Shown piece after piece: positions 1 to 7,693 of a DNA stretch of 36,971 bases. The position numbers were made by a program, and so were the translations under genes. Origin of the DNA: Bacillus sp. AFS059628. GTDB lineage: Bacteria; Bacillota; Bacilli; Bacillales; Bacillaceae_G. The notes below the pieces were generated by a model. It saw only the letters and a program-made list of their open reading frames with translations, was not told the origin of the DNA and made no database searches. The DNA lies in assembly GCF_002571225.1 (NCBI RefSeq), contig NZ_NVEC01000062.1, forward strand, positions 1 through 36,971. Reading direction: 5' to 3'. The stretch's first letter is position 1; each line of letters starts with the position of its first letter.

Positions 1-52
1 CTGATAATCAGTGGGGGATGAACCCCCCACTGATTAAAGTTTCACTTTATTT
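1..52 (-). repeat. Partial bcr-like repeat, hairpin end
   Basis: This is a G/C-rich inverted repeat in which AATCAGTGGGGG faces CCCCCACTGATTA, followed by a conserved AAAGTTTCACTTTATTT flank. The same flank and hairpin recur in inverted orientation at 20503 onward. The copy is cut by the window edge. The stop codon of the MFS gene (47-49) lies inside the conserved flank, so the repeat appears to abut or supply the gene's 3' end. Assignment to the bcr family of the Bacillus cereus group is from memory. Confidence 0.6.
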
Positions 53-1285
53 CGCATGTAGTTCTAAATTACAATTTCTATCATCCCTTTTTCTCAATAA
101 ACCTTTTGTAACTAAAAGTACAGGAAATGCTACAGTTGCAAATATAGCTAGCGCTGAAAAGACAATAAATCCATTTTGGTACCCGTAGTAATCGAGAAGT
201 ACTCCCCCGAACCATGGACCAATTACTGCTCCAATTCCTGAAAATCCCATTGCCCCAAAATATGTGCCTTTTAAATGCGAAACAGCTATACCATCTATAA
301 ATACATCCGTCATTGAAAACATGAGAACTTCTCCAATTGTAAAAATAATTGTGCACATAGCAGCACCTAGCATAGATTCTACTATTCCAAATCCAAACAA
401 TCCTCCGCTCACAAATAAAGTTCCCAACATTATGGATACTAACGGTGTATACTTTTTACAAATTTGAATAACAGGGTATTGAATTACGACTACAACAATC
501 GCATTTAAAGCTAACATATATGAAAATAATTTCACTCCATCCTGAAATATATGTGCATTTGCAAAATATTGAGATACTGTCGTCGTTAAATGAGAAAAAC
601 CACAATTACTCAAAATAATACCAACCAGCGCAACTAAAAAAACGACATCCTTTCGCAAAATGCGAATTGCATTTAACATTGTGACAGGCTTTTCTGTATT
701 TACTTTCTTTTTTTCAATTGGATACTTCTTAAATTGGAACACTAATATAGCTGTATATAGAATATATACTCCAGCCGCTACTAAAAAAGGAATTGTTGAT
801 TTTGCGCTTCCAATCTGTAATCCGACAAGTGGGCCAATCGCCACTCCAACATTAATTGCACCGTAACGCAAATTATATACGAGTAAACGATACTCTGGTT
901 TCGTTAAATCTGATAATAGTGCTCTTGAAGTCGGTTCAAAAAAGGACCTACATAATCCATTCAAAGCATTTAATAAAAAGAAACTTAAAACATGATCTGC
1001 AAGTGAAAAACCAATGAATACAAAGACCCAAACGATCATGGACCATATTATAATCATATTTCGCCCGAATCGATCAGATAAATTCCCTCCAATAAAACTA
1101 GCAAAAACTCCAACAAGTGCACTCGTACCAATAATAGCACCCGTCATTCCAGCTGATACACCTTTCACAGTCGTTAAATAAATTGCAAAAAAAGGAATAC
1201 TCATTGACGTGGCAAACCTCGCGAATAAAGTTCCTATTATAATTGTCATTCCTAACGGATGAATATTTCCTAACTTTCCCTTCAT
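47..1285 (-). CDS. MFS-family transporter (12-TM drug/solute exporter type)
   Basis: This is a 412-residue, very hydrophobic protein with about twelve predicted membrane segments. It carries the major facilitator motif A, GGNLSDRFGRN, in the loop after the second segment (about residues 66-76), so it is a proton-coupled secondary transporter of the cytoplasmic membrane. The family includes multidrug and sugar exporters; the substrate cannot be told from sequence. A GGGAGAG sequence lies a rather long 12 nt before the ATG. The gene stands alone: a terminator-like hairpin at 1319-1347 separates it from the next upstream gene, and its stop codon lies in a repeat element. The short C-terminal tail after the last membrane segment is charged. 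Confidence 0.85.
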   Translation of the reverse strand: MKGKLGNIHPLGMTIIIGTLFARFATSMSIPFFAIYLTTVKGVSAGMTGAIIGTSALVGVFASFIGGNLSDRFGRNMIIIWSMIVWVFVFIGFSLADHVLSFFLLNALNGLCRSFFEPTSRALLSDLTKPEYRLLVYNLRYGAINVGVAIGPLVGLQIGSAKSTIPFLVAAGVYILYTAILVFQFKKYPIEKKKVNTEKPVTMLNAIRILRKDVVFLVALVGIILSNCGFSHLTTTVSQYFANAHIFQDGVKLFSYMLALNAIVVVVIQYPVIQICKKYTPLVSIMLGTLFVSGGLFGFGIVESMLGAAMCTIIFTIGEVLMFSMTDVFIDGIAVSHLKGTYFGAMGFSGIGAVIGPWFGGVLLDYYGYQNGFIVFSALAIFATVAFPVLLVTKGLLRKRDDRNCNLELHAK

Positions 1286-1318
1286 CTAAAAAACCTACTC
1301 TCCCTGTTCTTACATGAA

Positions 1319-1347
1319 AAAAGAAAGCAAAGGATCTGCTTTCTTTT
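1319..1347 (-). terminator. Intrinsic terminator after the unknown gene at 1354
   Basis: An 11-bp perfect stem (arms 1319-1329 and 1337-1347, AAAAGAAAGCA type) is followed on the minus strand by a T run. It ends the 1354-1761 transcript and separates it from the MFS gene. Confidence 0.75.
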
Positions 1348-1353
1348 CCCTTT

Positions 1354-1761
1354 TTATACTTGCGCTGTTGATACCCGCGCTGTTCTCGTTATATCCATAT
1401 CTATGCCATATGTAAACTGTAGTTCTTTACAAACATCTTTAATTAAAATTGCGACATTATACTTCTCATTAAATTGTAAAACGATATTTTCTACTTCTTC
1501 ATATGTATACTTATAGTCCCCTGTAATGACACTTTTTAGATCAAAGCATTCATTTATACAAAGTTGTACAAGCAACTGGTCATATTTCTCTATTACATCT
1601 TCTTTCTTCCACATTACCTCTTTTACATATAACCGATCAAACTTCACACTTTCTCGATTACATTCCGTTAAAATCCGGGTCATTTCATTTAATTCTCGAT
1701 ACAATTCAGAAATATTTTTGCTTAAACTAAGCAGTTTATCTACGCCGTTTTCATATAACAT
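1354..1761 (-). CDS. Conserved hypothetical protein, soluble, helical
   Basis: I do not recognise this protein. It has about 135 residues, no signal peptide and no membrane segment. The first half is rich in Leu/Glu/Lys heptad-like helix (LLSLSKNISELYRELNEM), suggesting a coiled coil or helical bundle. The second half has mixed beta character and ends ITRTARVSTAQV. Two ATG codons lie six bases apart; the inner one (1761) is preferred because the GGGGGTGG ribosome binding site lies 7 nt before it, whereas the outer ATG (1767) is too close. It is a monocistronic gene diverging from the alaX-type gene and ending at a clear hairpin terminator. No function can be assigned. Confidence 0.6.
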   Translation of the reverse strand: MLYENGVDKLLSLSKNISELYRELNEMTRILTECNRESVKFDRLYVKEVMWKKEDVIEKYDQLLVQLCINECFDLKSVITGDYKYTYEEVENIVLQFNEKYNVAILIKDVCKELQFTYGIDMDITRTARVSTAQV

Positions 1762-1898
1762 ATTCATTCCACCCCCGCATTTTCTTTTTCTTATTATAGC
1801 AAGAAAATTCTAAAAAAAGTTTCTTTCTTCTGAAATATTAGGAAACTAATTTCGATTGCTTTACAATAAAACTAGTGAACACGAAAGGGGAAAGAAAA

Positions 1899-3101
1899 TT
1901 GGAGCAAAAATTATATTACACTGACGCTTATAAGCAAGACTTTACTACTAAAATTATAAAGCAAGATTATGATAAAGACGGTAACTTATACGTTGTTTTA
2001 AACGAAACAGCATTTTATCCGACAGGTGGCGGGCAGCCCCATGATACAGGAACTTTAAATGGCATTGCAGTAATCGATGTTGAAGAAGTCGATGAAGAAA
2101 TCCGCCACTTCATTACAGAACAATTACATACAGAAGAAGTTGAAGGTAAAATCAATTGGGAGCGCCGTTTTGATCATATGCAACAACATGCAGCTCAACA
2201 CATTTTATCTGCTGCTTTTTGGGATCATTTTAACGTACCTACGATTGGATTCCATCTTGGTAAAGAGACGGTAACAATTGATTTAGAAACAGAAAATCTG
2301 CATGCAGAAACAGTTGAAAAAGCAGTAAAAATTGCAAACAAAATTGTTTTTGAAAACCATCCAATCCGCATCCAGTGGATGAACTTAGAAGAAGCGAAAA
2401 CATTGCCGCTTCGTAAAGAACCGACTATGACAGAAAATATACGCGTTGTTATGATCGAAAACTTTGATTATAACGGCTGTGGCGGAACACACCCGAAACA
2501 TACAGGTGAAGTAGGTCCTATTCAAGTATTAGGATGGGAACGTAATAAAGGTGGCATACGATTAACATTTATCGCTGGCTGGCGCACACTTAAAGTAATG
2601 GGGCAACAGCAACAAATTATAAAGGATGTTTCTAAACAATTAAACAGTAGCGAGATTGATATTCCAGCAAAAGTAGCACAACTTCTTACTTCTCAAAAAG
2701 AAAACGAAAAAGCAATACAAACAATGAATGAAAAATTATTATATGCAGAGGCAAATGAACTACTGCAACAGCCTGCCGAAATACATACTGGCATACTTAT
2801 TTCTCAAGTATTTACAAATCGTTCTATGCAAGAAATCGCAAAACTTTCTGCTATTATTACAGAACAACAAGAGCATGCCATTACATATTTCGTTATTCAA
2901 AATGAGGACAAACTACAATGCATCCTCGCTTGCGGAAAATCAATCACTCTCGATATGAATGCTCTTTTAAAAGAGGCACTTCCTACAATTGATGGAAAAG
3001 GTGGCGGAAATAAAAAAAGTGCGCGCGGCGGCGGGAAAGCGGTTATGACCGGAGAAGAGTTTTTAAATCAACTTGTTTCTTCTTTACAGTCAGCAGTGTA
3101 A
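1899..3101 (+). CDS. Alanyl-tRNA editing protein, AlaX-L type (trans-editing deacylase)
   Basis: This is a free-standing relative of the alanyl-tRNA synthetase editing domain, about 400 residues, without the aminoacylation domain. Family members hydrolyse mischarged Ser- or Gly-tRNA(Ala) in trans. The N-terminal part carries the PTGGGQPHDTG motif, then HMQQHAAQH (H97 and H101) and CGGTHPKH (C194 and H198), the four zinc ligands of the editing site. The C-terminal third is a DHHA1-like domain ending in a GGGNKKSARGGG glycine-rich loop, which defines the long AlaX-L class. A longer GTG reading frame opens at 1875, but a TTG at 1899 is the better start: AAAGGGGA sits 7-8 nt upstream and the protein then begins MEQKLYYTDAY. 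It is a single gene with an inverted repeat downstream. Confidence 0.85.
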   Translation: MEQKLYYTDAYKQDFTTKIIKQDYDKDGNLYVVLNETAFYPTGGGQPHDTGTLNGIAVIDVEEVDEEIRHFITEQLHTEEVEGKINWERRFDHMQQHAAQHILSAAFWDHFNVPTIGFHLGKETVTIDLETENLHAETVEKAVKIANKIVFENHPIRIQWMNLEEAKTLPLRKEPTMTENIRVVMIENFDYNGCGGTHPKHTGEVGPIQVLGWERNKGGIRLTFIAGWRTLKVMGQQQQIIKDVSKQLNSSEIDIPAKVAQLLTSQKENEKAIQTMNEKLLYAEANELLQQPAEIHTGILISQVFTNRSMQEIAKLSAIITEQQEHAITYFVIQNEDKLQCILACGKSITLDMNALLKEALPTIDGKGGGNKKSARGGGKAVMTGEEFLNQLVSSLQSAV

Positions 3102-3113
3102 AAGATTTTTGCG

Positions 3114-3136
3114 AAGGATAGCTAATAGCTATCCTT
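3114..3136 (+). terminator. Hairpin after the AlaX gene
   Basis: A 10-bp perfect stem (AAGGATAGCT / AGCTATCCTT) with a 3-nt loop lies 12 nt after the stop codon. The following T run is weak, so termination efficiency is uncertain. Confidence 0.45.
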
Positions 3137-3190
3137 CCTCTATATTTACAGGCCAATATTTCGTTTCAATCCTTGGTAACTCCCTGCATT

Positions 3191-3589
3191 TCAAAACCCT
3201 TTATTTACCAGTTTTATAAAAGTTTCCGAAAAACTATAATGACTTAATTCGTTAATCGGTACCATTTGCACATCATGAATCGGATTATGATCGAACTCGT
3301 TAGAAGGTAGCGTAATTTCACCTTCAATCCTTTCAAGCAGAAACGTAATATGTAATAAAGATGGACTAGCATCTGGTTTATCACAAACATAGAGTAGCTT
3401 CTTAATTTTAACTTCTAATCCTGTTTCTTCTCTCATTTCTCGAATCATCGCTTCTTCTAACGTCTCACCATTCTCTACCCTTCCCCCAGGTAAAGACCAA
3501 TTGCGATTAGCAATTTTTTGCTTTACTAGCAATACTTTTTCATCTTCAATTAAAATTCCAGTAACACGAACTTGCATTACGTTTTCCAT
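3191..3589 (-). CDS. Nudix hydrolase
   Basis: This is a small cytoplasmic pyrophosphohydrolase of about 132 residues. The Nudix box is intact: GGRVENGETLEEAMIREMRE followed by ETGLEV fits GX5EX7REUXEEXGU, the Mg-binding catalytic loop and helix. Family members hydrolyse nucleoside diphosphates linked to another moiety; the substrate is not predictable here. The reading frame extends to 3649, but the ATG at 3589 (MENVMQVRVTG) is chosen because AGAGGAGA lies 7 nt before it. It is divergent from the SAP-domain gene at 3694 and is monocistronic. Confidence 0.85.
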   Translation of the reverse strand: MENVMQVRVTGILIEDEKVLLVKQKIANRNWSLPGGRVENGETLEEAMIREMREETGLEVKIKKLLYVCDKPDASPSLLHITFLLERIEGEITLPSNEFDHNPIHDVQMVPINELSHYSFSETFIKLVNKGF

Positions 3590-3693
3590 ATGTAATCTCC
3601 TCTTCCCATTATATTTACAAATTAATTCTTCCACAAAAAGAACGTACATTTTATAATTAAAGAAAATTATGGAAGAAAGAAGTTGTTACATTT

Positions 3694-4275
3694 ATGCGTC
3701 CACCTTTAACAAAGTCTATATCACTTGAAGATTTCCAAAACTTTTATTGGTTAAAAGCAGAACTGCAAACATTTTGTCGTGAGCATGGGTTACCAGCCAG
3801 TGGCTCTAAGATTGAAATAACCGAGCGTATCTCACATTATTTATATACTGGTAAAATATTAAAAAACATTTCTGAGCAAAAAGTGAATAAAGCCTCCCTA
3901 TCCTATAAAGATCTTTCACTTCAAACTGTTATTACTAACAATCACCGCTGTAGCGAAGATGTTCGTGCTTTTTTCAAAGAAAAAATCGGAGCAAACTTCC
4001 GGTTTACAGTAGCTCTTCAAAATTTTTTTAAAGAGAATGTTGGAAAAACATATGAAGACGCGATAACGTTTTGGTATGAAGAAAACGAACGAAAAAAAGA
4101 TCCTACATACAAAACAACTATTAGTGCGCAGTTCGAATACAATCGTTTTACTCGCGACTTTTTCGAAGATCCAAATAACAAAGGAAAATCAAAAGCTGAT
4201 GCTATCGCTGCTTGGAATGAAATAAAAGCAAAACCTGGTAATAACGCTTATGTTCCTCAAAAAGTAGAAAACTAG
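3694..4275 (+). CDS. SAP-domain protein (DUF6434-like)
   Basis: This is a 193-residue soluble protein. Residues about 10-52 fit an SAP helix-extension-helix (FYWLKAELQTFCREHGLPASGSKIEITERISHYL), a fold that in other proteins binds nucleic acid. The remainder (about 70-185) contains two related segments, VRAFFKEKIG...FKENVGKTYEDAITFWYEE and FTRDFFEDPNNKGKSKADAIAAWNEIK. This looks like an internal duplication of an F-rich helical unit ending in a DAI.xW motif. I believe this is the family annotated DUF6434, of unknown role; DNA or RNA binding is an inference from SAP. A purine-rich stretch (GAAGAAAGAAG) 11 nt before the ATG serves as a ribosome binding site. A long perfect inverted repeat follows downstream. 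Confidence 0.7.
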   Translation: MRPPLTKSISLEDFQNFYWLKAELQTFCREHGLPASGSKIEITERISHYLYTGKILKNISEQKVNKASLSYKDLSLQTVITNNHRCSEDVRAFFKEKIGANFRFTVALQNFFKENVGKTYEDAITFWYEENERKKDPTYKTTISAQFEYNRFTRDFFEDPNNKGKSKADAIAAWNEIKAKPGNNAYVPQKVEN

Positions 4276-4311
4276 TGTAAGATTACTAAAATCCAACTTA
4301 TAAATAACTTT

Positions 4312-4357
4312 TAAATTCATTCTTAGAACATCATATAATATTCTAAGAATGAATTTA
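4312..4357. repeat. 17-bp perfect inverted repeat
   Basis: Arms 4312-4328 and 4341-4357 (TAAATTCATTCTTAGAA and its exact complement) surround a 12-nt loop. It lies 36 nt after the SAP-domain gene and could act as that gene's terminator, but the stem is AT-rich and there is no T run, so another role is possible. Confidence 0.7.
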
Positions 4358-4543
4358 GAATGTCGCTAACCATAAACATCCATGTAATCAATACACTATC
4401 CTTCATTTCCTCATCACATATCTTCCCTAATACTTTAAATAATTCTCTTCCCCCTCTCCCTTTTTTGTCTTAAACGACGAAGAGAATCATTTATTCTCCA
4501 TTCATCCGCTTCTTATTAAGAAATGCAGCTCCTAAAATTAAGA

Positions 4544-4573
4544 ACATAATCCTATATAACAAAAACATACAAG
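4544..4573 (+). promoter_or_regulatory. Candidate sigma-E-like promoter for the DUF3992 gene
   Basis: ACATAAT (4544-4550), a 15-nt spacer and CATACAAG (4566-4573) resemble the mother-cell sigma-E -10 form CATACANT with an ATA-type -35. The match is partial and rests on remembered consensus, but expression in the mother cell would fit an endospore appendage protein. Confidence 0.25.
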
Positions 4574-4634
4574 CATACTAATAAACAACAACATATATTT
4601 AAATATACCTTTATATGAAAGGCTGGGATATACC

Positions 4635-4967
4635 ATGAATACATTTACTTGTCGCACTCCATTAGTAATAATAAAAGATAAAATTTGCATTCCTTGGTCT
4701 ATCGCAGGTGGAGAGATGGGAGTACAGACTATATATACTAACAATTTGTCAAATCGTATTTCTTCAACTGGATATATCAAATACGAGACAGGTGTTCAAA
4801 ACATAAGTGTTACTTTCTTTCAAGATACAAGTGTCTTAAACTCAATAATAATTCAACCCGGAAGTACTAGTAATTTTACAATAAAAAATTTTACTAGTAT
4901 CCAAATAACAACTGGATCTGGTCTACATCAAGGTGAATTTTGCATCACAGTTTCATATCAATTGTAG
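4635..4967 (+). CDS. DUF3992 endospore appendage (Ena-like) subunit
   Basis: This 110-residue protein matches the pattern I know for the DUF3992 / Ena pilin subunits that build endospore appendages of the B. cereus group. It has a short N-terminal connector with a cysteine (Cys6), then VIIKDKICIPW (Cys18), a beta-sandwich core with STGYIKYETG and a FTSIQI strand, and the signature GEFCITVSYQL at the C terminus (Cys103). In S-type Ena fibres, cysteines in these three regions form inter-subunit disulfides; by analogy these could cross-link neighbouring subunits. It has no signal peptide, as expected for a protein assembled in the mother cell. The S-type ena1 locus is described as a three-gene cluster, but this copy stands alone, so it may be an L-type (Ena3-like) or accessory subunit. 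The ribosome binding site is weak. Confidence 0.75.
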   Translation: MNTFTCRTPLVIIKDKICIPWSIAGGEMGVQTIYTNNLSNRISSTGYIKYETGVQNISVTFFQDTSVLNSIIIQPGSTSNFTIKNFTSIQITTGSGLHQGEFCITVSYQL

Positions 4968-5079
4968 ACAATAAAACATCCAAACCTCCTATTATTCTCT
5001 ATATTTGATAAGAGGCTTTCAATGAGAATTAAAATAAGATAGATATAAATGAATACGCCTGCCCTACACTTCAAACATT

Positions 5080-6171
5080 CTAATTTTCTACTTTTTCAAA
5101 TAATAGAGCAAGCCCTATTCCACCACCAATTCCTAACGTCGCAATCCCATATTTCATACGCTCTCGTTTCGCCTGATAAAACAAACGTGTTACAAGCATA
5201 GCACCAGATGCACCGTACGGGTGACCGAGCGCAATTGCCCCACCATTTACATTTAATTTTTCGAAAGGAATTCGTAACTCCTTTGCACAAGCAACAACTT
5301 TTGAAGCGAACGCTTCATTTATTTCAAAATAATCGATGTCCTGTACTTTTATATTCATTTCGTTTAATAATTTGTTCACCGCAAATATCGGACCAGTCCC
5401 TGGAAAATTTGGATCCACTCCAACTACAGCACTACGAACGAAACGAAGTACAGGCTTATATCCTAATTTTCGAGCTTGCCCCTCTTCCATTACAAGAACG
5501 GCACATGCCCCATCATTTACACCGCACGAATTACCTGCTGTTACTGTACCATTTTGTAAAAATGCAGGCTTTGTTCTTTTAATCAGTCTTTCATACTTCA
5601 TTTCTCGTTTTATAGCCTCATCTAAAGATCCATTAAACGAAAGTATTTCATCTTGTAAATATTCATTTTCTAATGCTTGCAATGTCCGTTTATAACTAAG
5701 ACAAGCATATTCGTCTTGCATTTCTCGCGTTATATTATAACGCTCTGCAACATATTCAGCTGCCACTCCCATATTAGGATCACCCATTGTTTCTGGTGAA
5801 AATCGCGCTCTATTTTGAAAAGGTGATGTACTTGTACTCTCTACTCCTCCTGCAATATAACAATTACCAGCCCCGCCTTGAATGAAATGACATGCAGTGC
5901 GAATTGCTTCCAAACCAGCACCACATTGCCGGTCAATCGTTACACCAGGAATATGATAGCCAAGTCCTGCTTCTAAAGCAGATAATCTCGCAACATTCCC
6001 CCCTGGTCCAACAACATTACCTAATATGACATCATCTATTTCTCTCTCAATTCCTTTACTTAAAAACGTAAGAAGCGGCGTTACTAATTGCTGAACTTCA
6101 TAATTTTTCAACATCCCATCCTTCTTACCAATAGGTGTCCTTTTCGCTTCTACAATAACCGCTCTATTCAT
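5080..6171 (-). CDS. Thiolase-family protein lacking the C-terminal catalytic Cys (YhfS-like)
   Basis: This is a 363-residue acetyl-CoA acyltransferase-family protein. The nucleophilic cysteine is present in IDRQCGAGLEA (Cys83), as are NEAFA (285-289) and the histidine of GGAIALGHPYGASG (His317). The last thiolase motif normally reads TLCIGGG, with the cysteine acting as acid/base; here it reads TLGIGGG, with Gly347 encoded by GGA. The protein is also shorter than a usual thiolase (about 390). It may run a partial reaction, use another residue, or have altered specificity. The start ATG at 6171 has GGGAG 8 nt upstream and overlaps the end of the acyl-CoA ligase gene by 8 nt, indicating translational coupling. 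The gene order bioY, ligase, thiolase equals B. subtilis yhfU-yhfT-yhfS. Confidence 0.8.
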   Translation of the reverse strand: MNRAVIVEAKRTPIGKKDGMLKNYEVQQLVTPLLTFLSKGIEREIDDVILGNVVGPGGNVARLSALEAGLGYHIPGVTIDRQCGAGLEAIRTACHFIQGGAGNCYIAGGVESTSTSPFQNRARFSPETMGDPNMGVAAEYVAERYNITREMQDEYACLSYKRTLQALENEYLQDEILSFNGSLDEAIKREMKYERLIKRTKPAFLQNGTVTAGNSCGVNDGACAVLVMEEGQARKLGYKPVLRFVRSAVVGVDPNFPGTGPIFAVNKLLNEMNIKVQDIDYFEINEAFASKVVACAKELRIPFEKLNVNGGAIALGHPYGASGAMLVTRLFYQAKRERMKYGIATLGIGGGIGLALLFEKVEN

Positions 6172-7627
6172 ATATTTTCTCCCGATTTTCAATCATATTT
6201 CTTGCTGCAATACGAGCTATTTTACCGCTGTCTGTATACGGTATTTCATCTACAAAATGCCATTCTTTCGGTATTTTAAACGAGGATAATCGTTGTAAGC
6301 AAAAACTTTTTAATTGTTGCTTCGTAGCACTTCCTTTTACGATGGCGACAGGTTTTTCACCCCAATAACTATCTTTCACACCAACTACAACTATTTCATC
6401 AACGGCTGGATGTTCATGCAATACACTTTCTACTTCTTCTGGGAAAATATTAATTCCTCCAAATAAAATCATATTCTTCTCTCTACCGACAATATAAATA
6501 AAGCCTTCTTCATCTTCATACCCTACATCTCGTACTGTCATCCAGCCATCCGTACTCATCTCTGGAACTAAAATCCCATTTAATATGTATCCCATAAAAA
6601 ACTGATTACTTTTCACATAAACAGTTCCTATCTCACCTTTCTGTACTTCTTCTCCTGCTTCATTACATATTCGAACTTGCACATTATGACAAGGCTTCCC
6701 TACAGAATTGGGGCTTTTCTCGCTCTCTTCATCAACTAGTGCTGTTACAAAACTTAGTTCCGATGCACCGTAAAATTCATATTTTTGCGCATAAGGAAAT
6801 ATACTTTTTATTTTCTCTTTCGCTTCAGCTTCCCATTTCGCTCCTGACGAAATAATTTTTATTCCATTCCCTTTTACTCTATTTTCTTTATATAAAGATT
6901 CAAGCATTGTCGGAACTACATACATGACCGAAATATGTTCTATTTCTAACCTATCCAGCACTTGATCTGAAATAAACTTTCTCATAATATGCACCGTTTT
7001 TCCTATATGTAATGCACTTATTGCACCGTATAAAAAAAGAGAATGAACGAGCGTCCCAGCTATTAAAATAGAATCTTCTTTTTTCATATGAAAGTCATGT
7101 ATATTGCAATCAAAACTATGAACCCACGATTGTTGTGCACGTAAAAATGCTTTTGCCTTCCCAGTCGATCCTGATGTAAATCCCATATAAAAAGGAGCAT
7201 TTTGTACATTTTCTACAGGATAATATGTAGGCAGATCGTTCTCTATCATTCTTTTCCACTCATCAATTTCTATTACTCTTTTTTCTTCATCCGGTAGATC
7301 ATTTACCTTATATCGCTCTGTCACAATCACATCTGGATTACTGATTGCAATTCTTTCTTTGAGCTCATCCTGTTTCCACTTTATATCTAATGGCACACAA
7401 ATCCATCCGGTCATAGCAGCACCAGCAAATAGTTGTAAAAACTCGATACGATTTTCTAATACAATTGCTATCGTTTTATTCTTCGATTCTTTTTTATTCA
7501 ACCAGTTTGCAACTTTACACACTGCCTCAAACCACTCTTTATATGTTAAAACTCGATTATTTTCCTTTATTGCTATTTTATTCGGTTGTAAAAAGGCATG
7601 TTTTTTATATTCTTTTGTAATTCCCAT
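6164..7627 (-). CDS. AMP-forming acyl-CoA synthetase (YhfT-like)
   Basis: This is a 487-residue ANL-superfamily ligase that activates a carboxylic acid to acyl-AMP and then acyl-CoA. Visible motifs in order are the P-loop MGFTSGSTGKAKAF, YEFYGASELSF, GWMTVRDVGYEDEEG with YIVGREKNMILFGGINIFPEEVE (hinge), and the C-terminal DSGKIAR with the catalytic lysine. The substrate is not determined; its place after bioY and before a thiolase suggests a fatty or biotin-precursor-related acyl chain. The frame extends to 7672, but the ATG at 7627 (MGITKEYKKH) is preferred because a GAGAAAGGGA ribosome binding site lies just upstream. It is the second gene of the bioY operon, though a hairpin terminator lies between bioY and this gene, and its stop overlaps the thiolase start. 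Confidence 0.8.
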   Translation of the reverse strand: MGITKEYKKHAFLQPNKIAIKENNRVLTYKEWFEAVCKVANWLNKKESKNKTIAIVLENRIEFLQLFAGAAMTGWICVPLDIKWKQDELKERIAISNPDVIVTERYKVNDLPDEEKRVIEIDEWKRMIENDLPTYYPVENVQNAPFYMGFTSGSTGKAKAFLRAQQSWVHSFDCNIHDFHMKKEDSILIAGTLVHSLFLYGAISALHIGKTVHIMRKFISDQVLDRLEIEHISVMYVVPTMLESLYKENRVKGNGIKIISSGAKWEAEAKEKIKSIFPYAQKYEFYGASELSFVTALVDEESEKSPNSVGKPCHNVQVRICNEAGEEVQKGEIGTVYVKSNQFFMGYILNGILVPEMSTDGWMTVRDVGYEDEEGFIYIVGREKNMILFGGINIFPEEVESVLHEHPAVDEIVVVGVKDSYWGEKPVAIVKGSATKQQLKSFCLQRLSSFKIPKEWHFVDEIPYTDSGKIARIAARNMIENREKIYE

Positions 7628-7657
7628 ATGATTTGTCCCTTTCTCTACAAAATAATA

Positions 7658-7688
7658 AAAAGAAACACGCAATGAACGTGTTTCTTTT
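7658..7688 (-). terminator. Hairpin between bioY and the acyl-CoA ligase gene
   Basis: A 12-bp perfect stem (arms 7658-7669 and 7677-7688, AAAAGAAACACG type) has a 7-nt loop and a T-rich tail on the minus strand. It lies inside the operon, 6 nt after the bioY stop, so it may terminate some transcripts and lower expression of the two downstream genes. Confidence 0.7.
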
Positions 7689-7693
7689 CTTTC

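Larger units (their letters stand above)
4276..4634. other. Intergenic region with a long inverted repeat and possible sporulation promoter
   Basis: This 359-nt AT-rich gap holds the 17-bp inverted repeat at 4312-4357 and, near its end, a possible sigma-E-like promoter before the DUF3992 gene. A 7-codon frame (4615-4638) overlaps the DUF3992 start as ATGA. No other supported gene was seen. Confidence 0.5.

Noticed and set aside
4538-4780. Open frame on the minus strand
   Set aside because: It overlaps the DUF3992 gene in antisense; the hydrophobic tail comes from AT-rich intergenic DNA.
5208-5695. Two overlapping plus-strand frames inside the thiolase gene
   Set aside because: Shadow frames of a real thiolase, without start signals.
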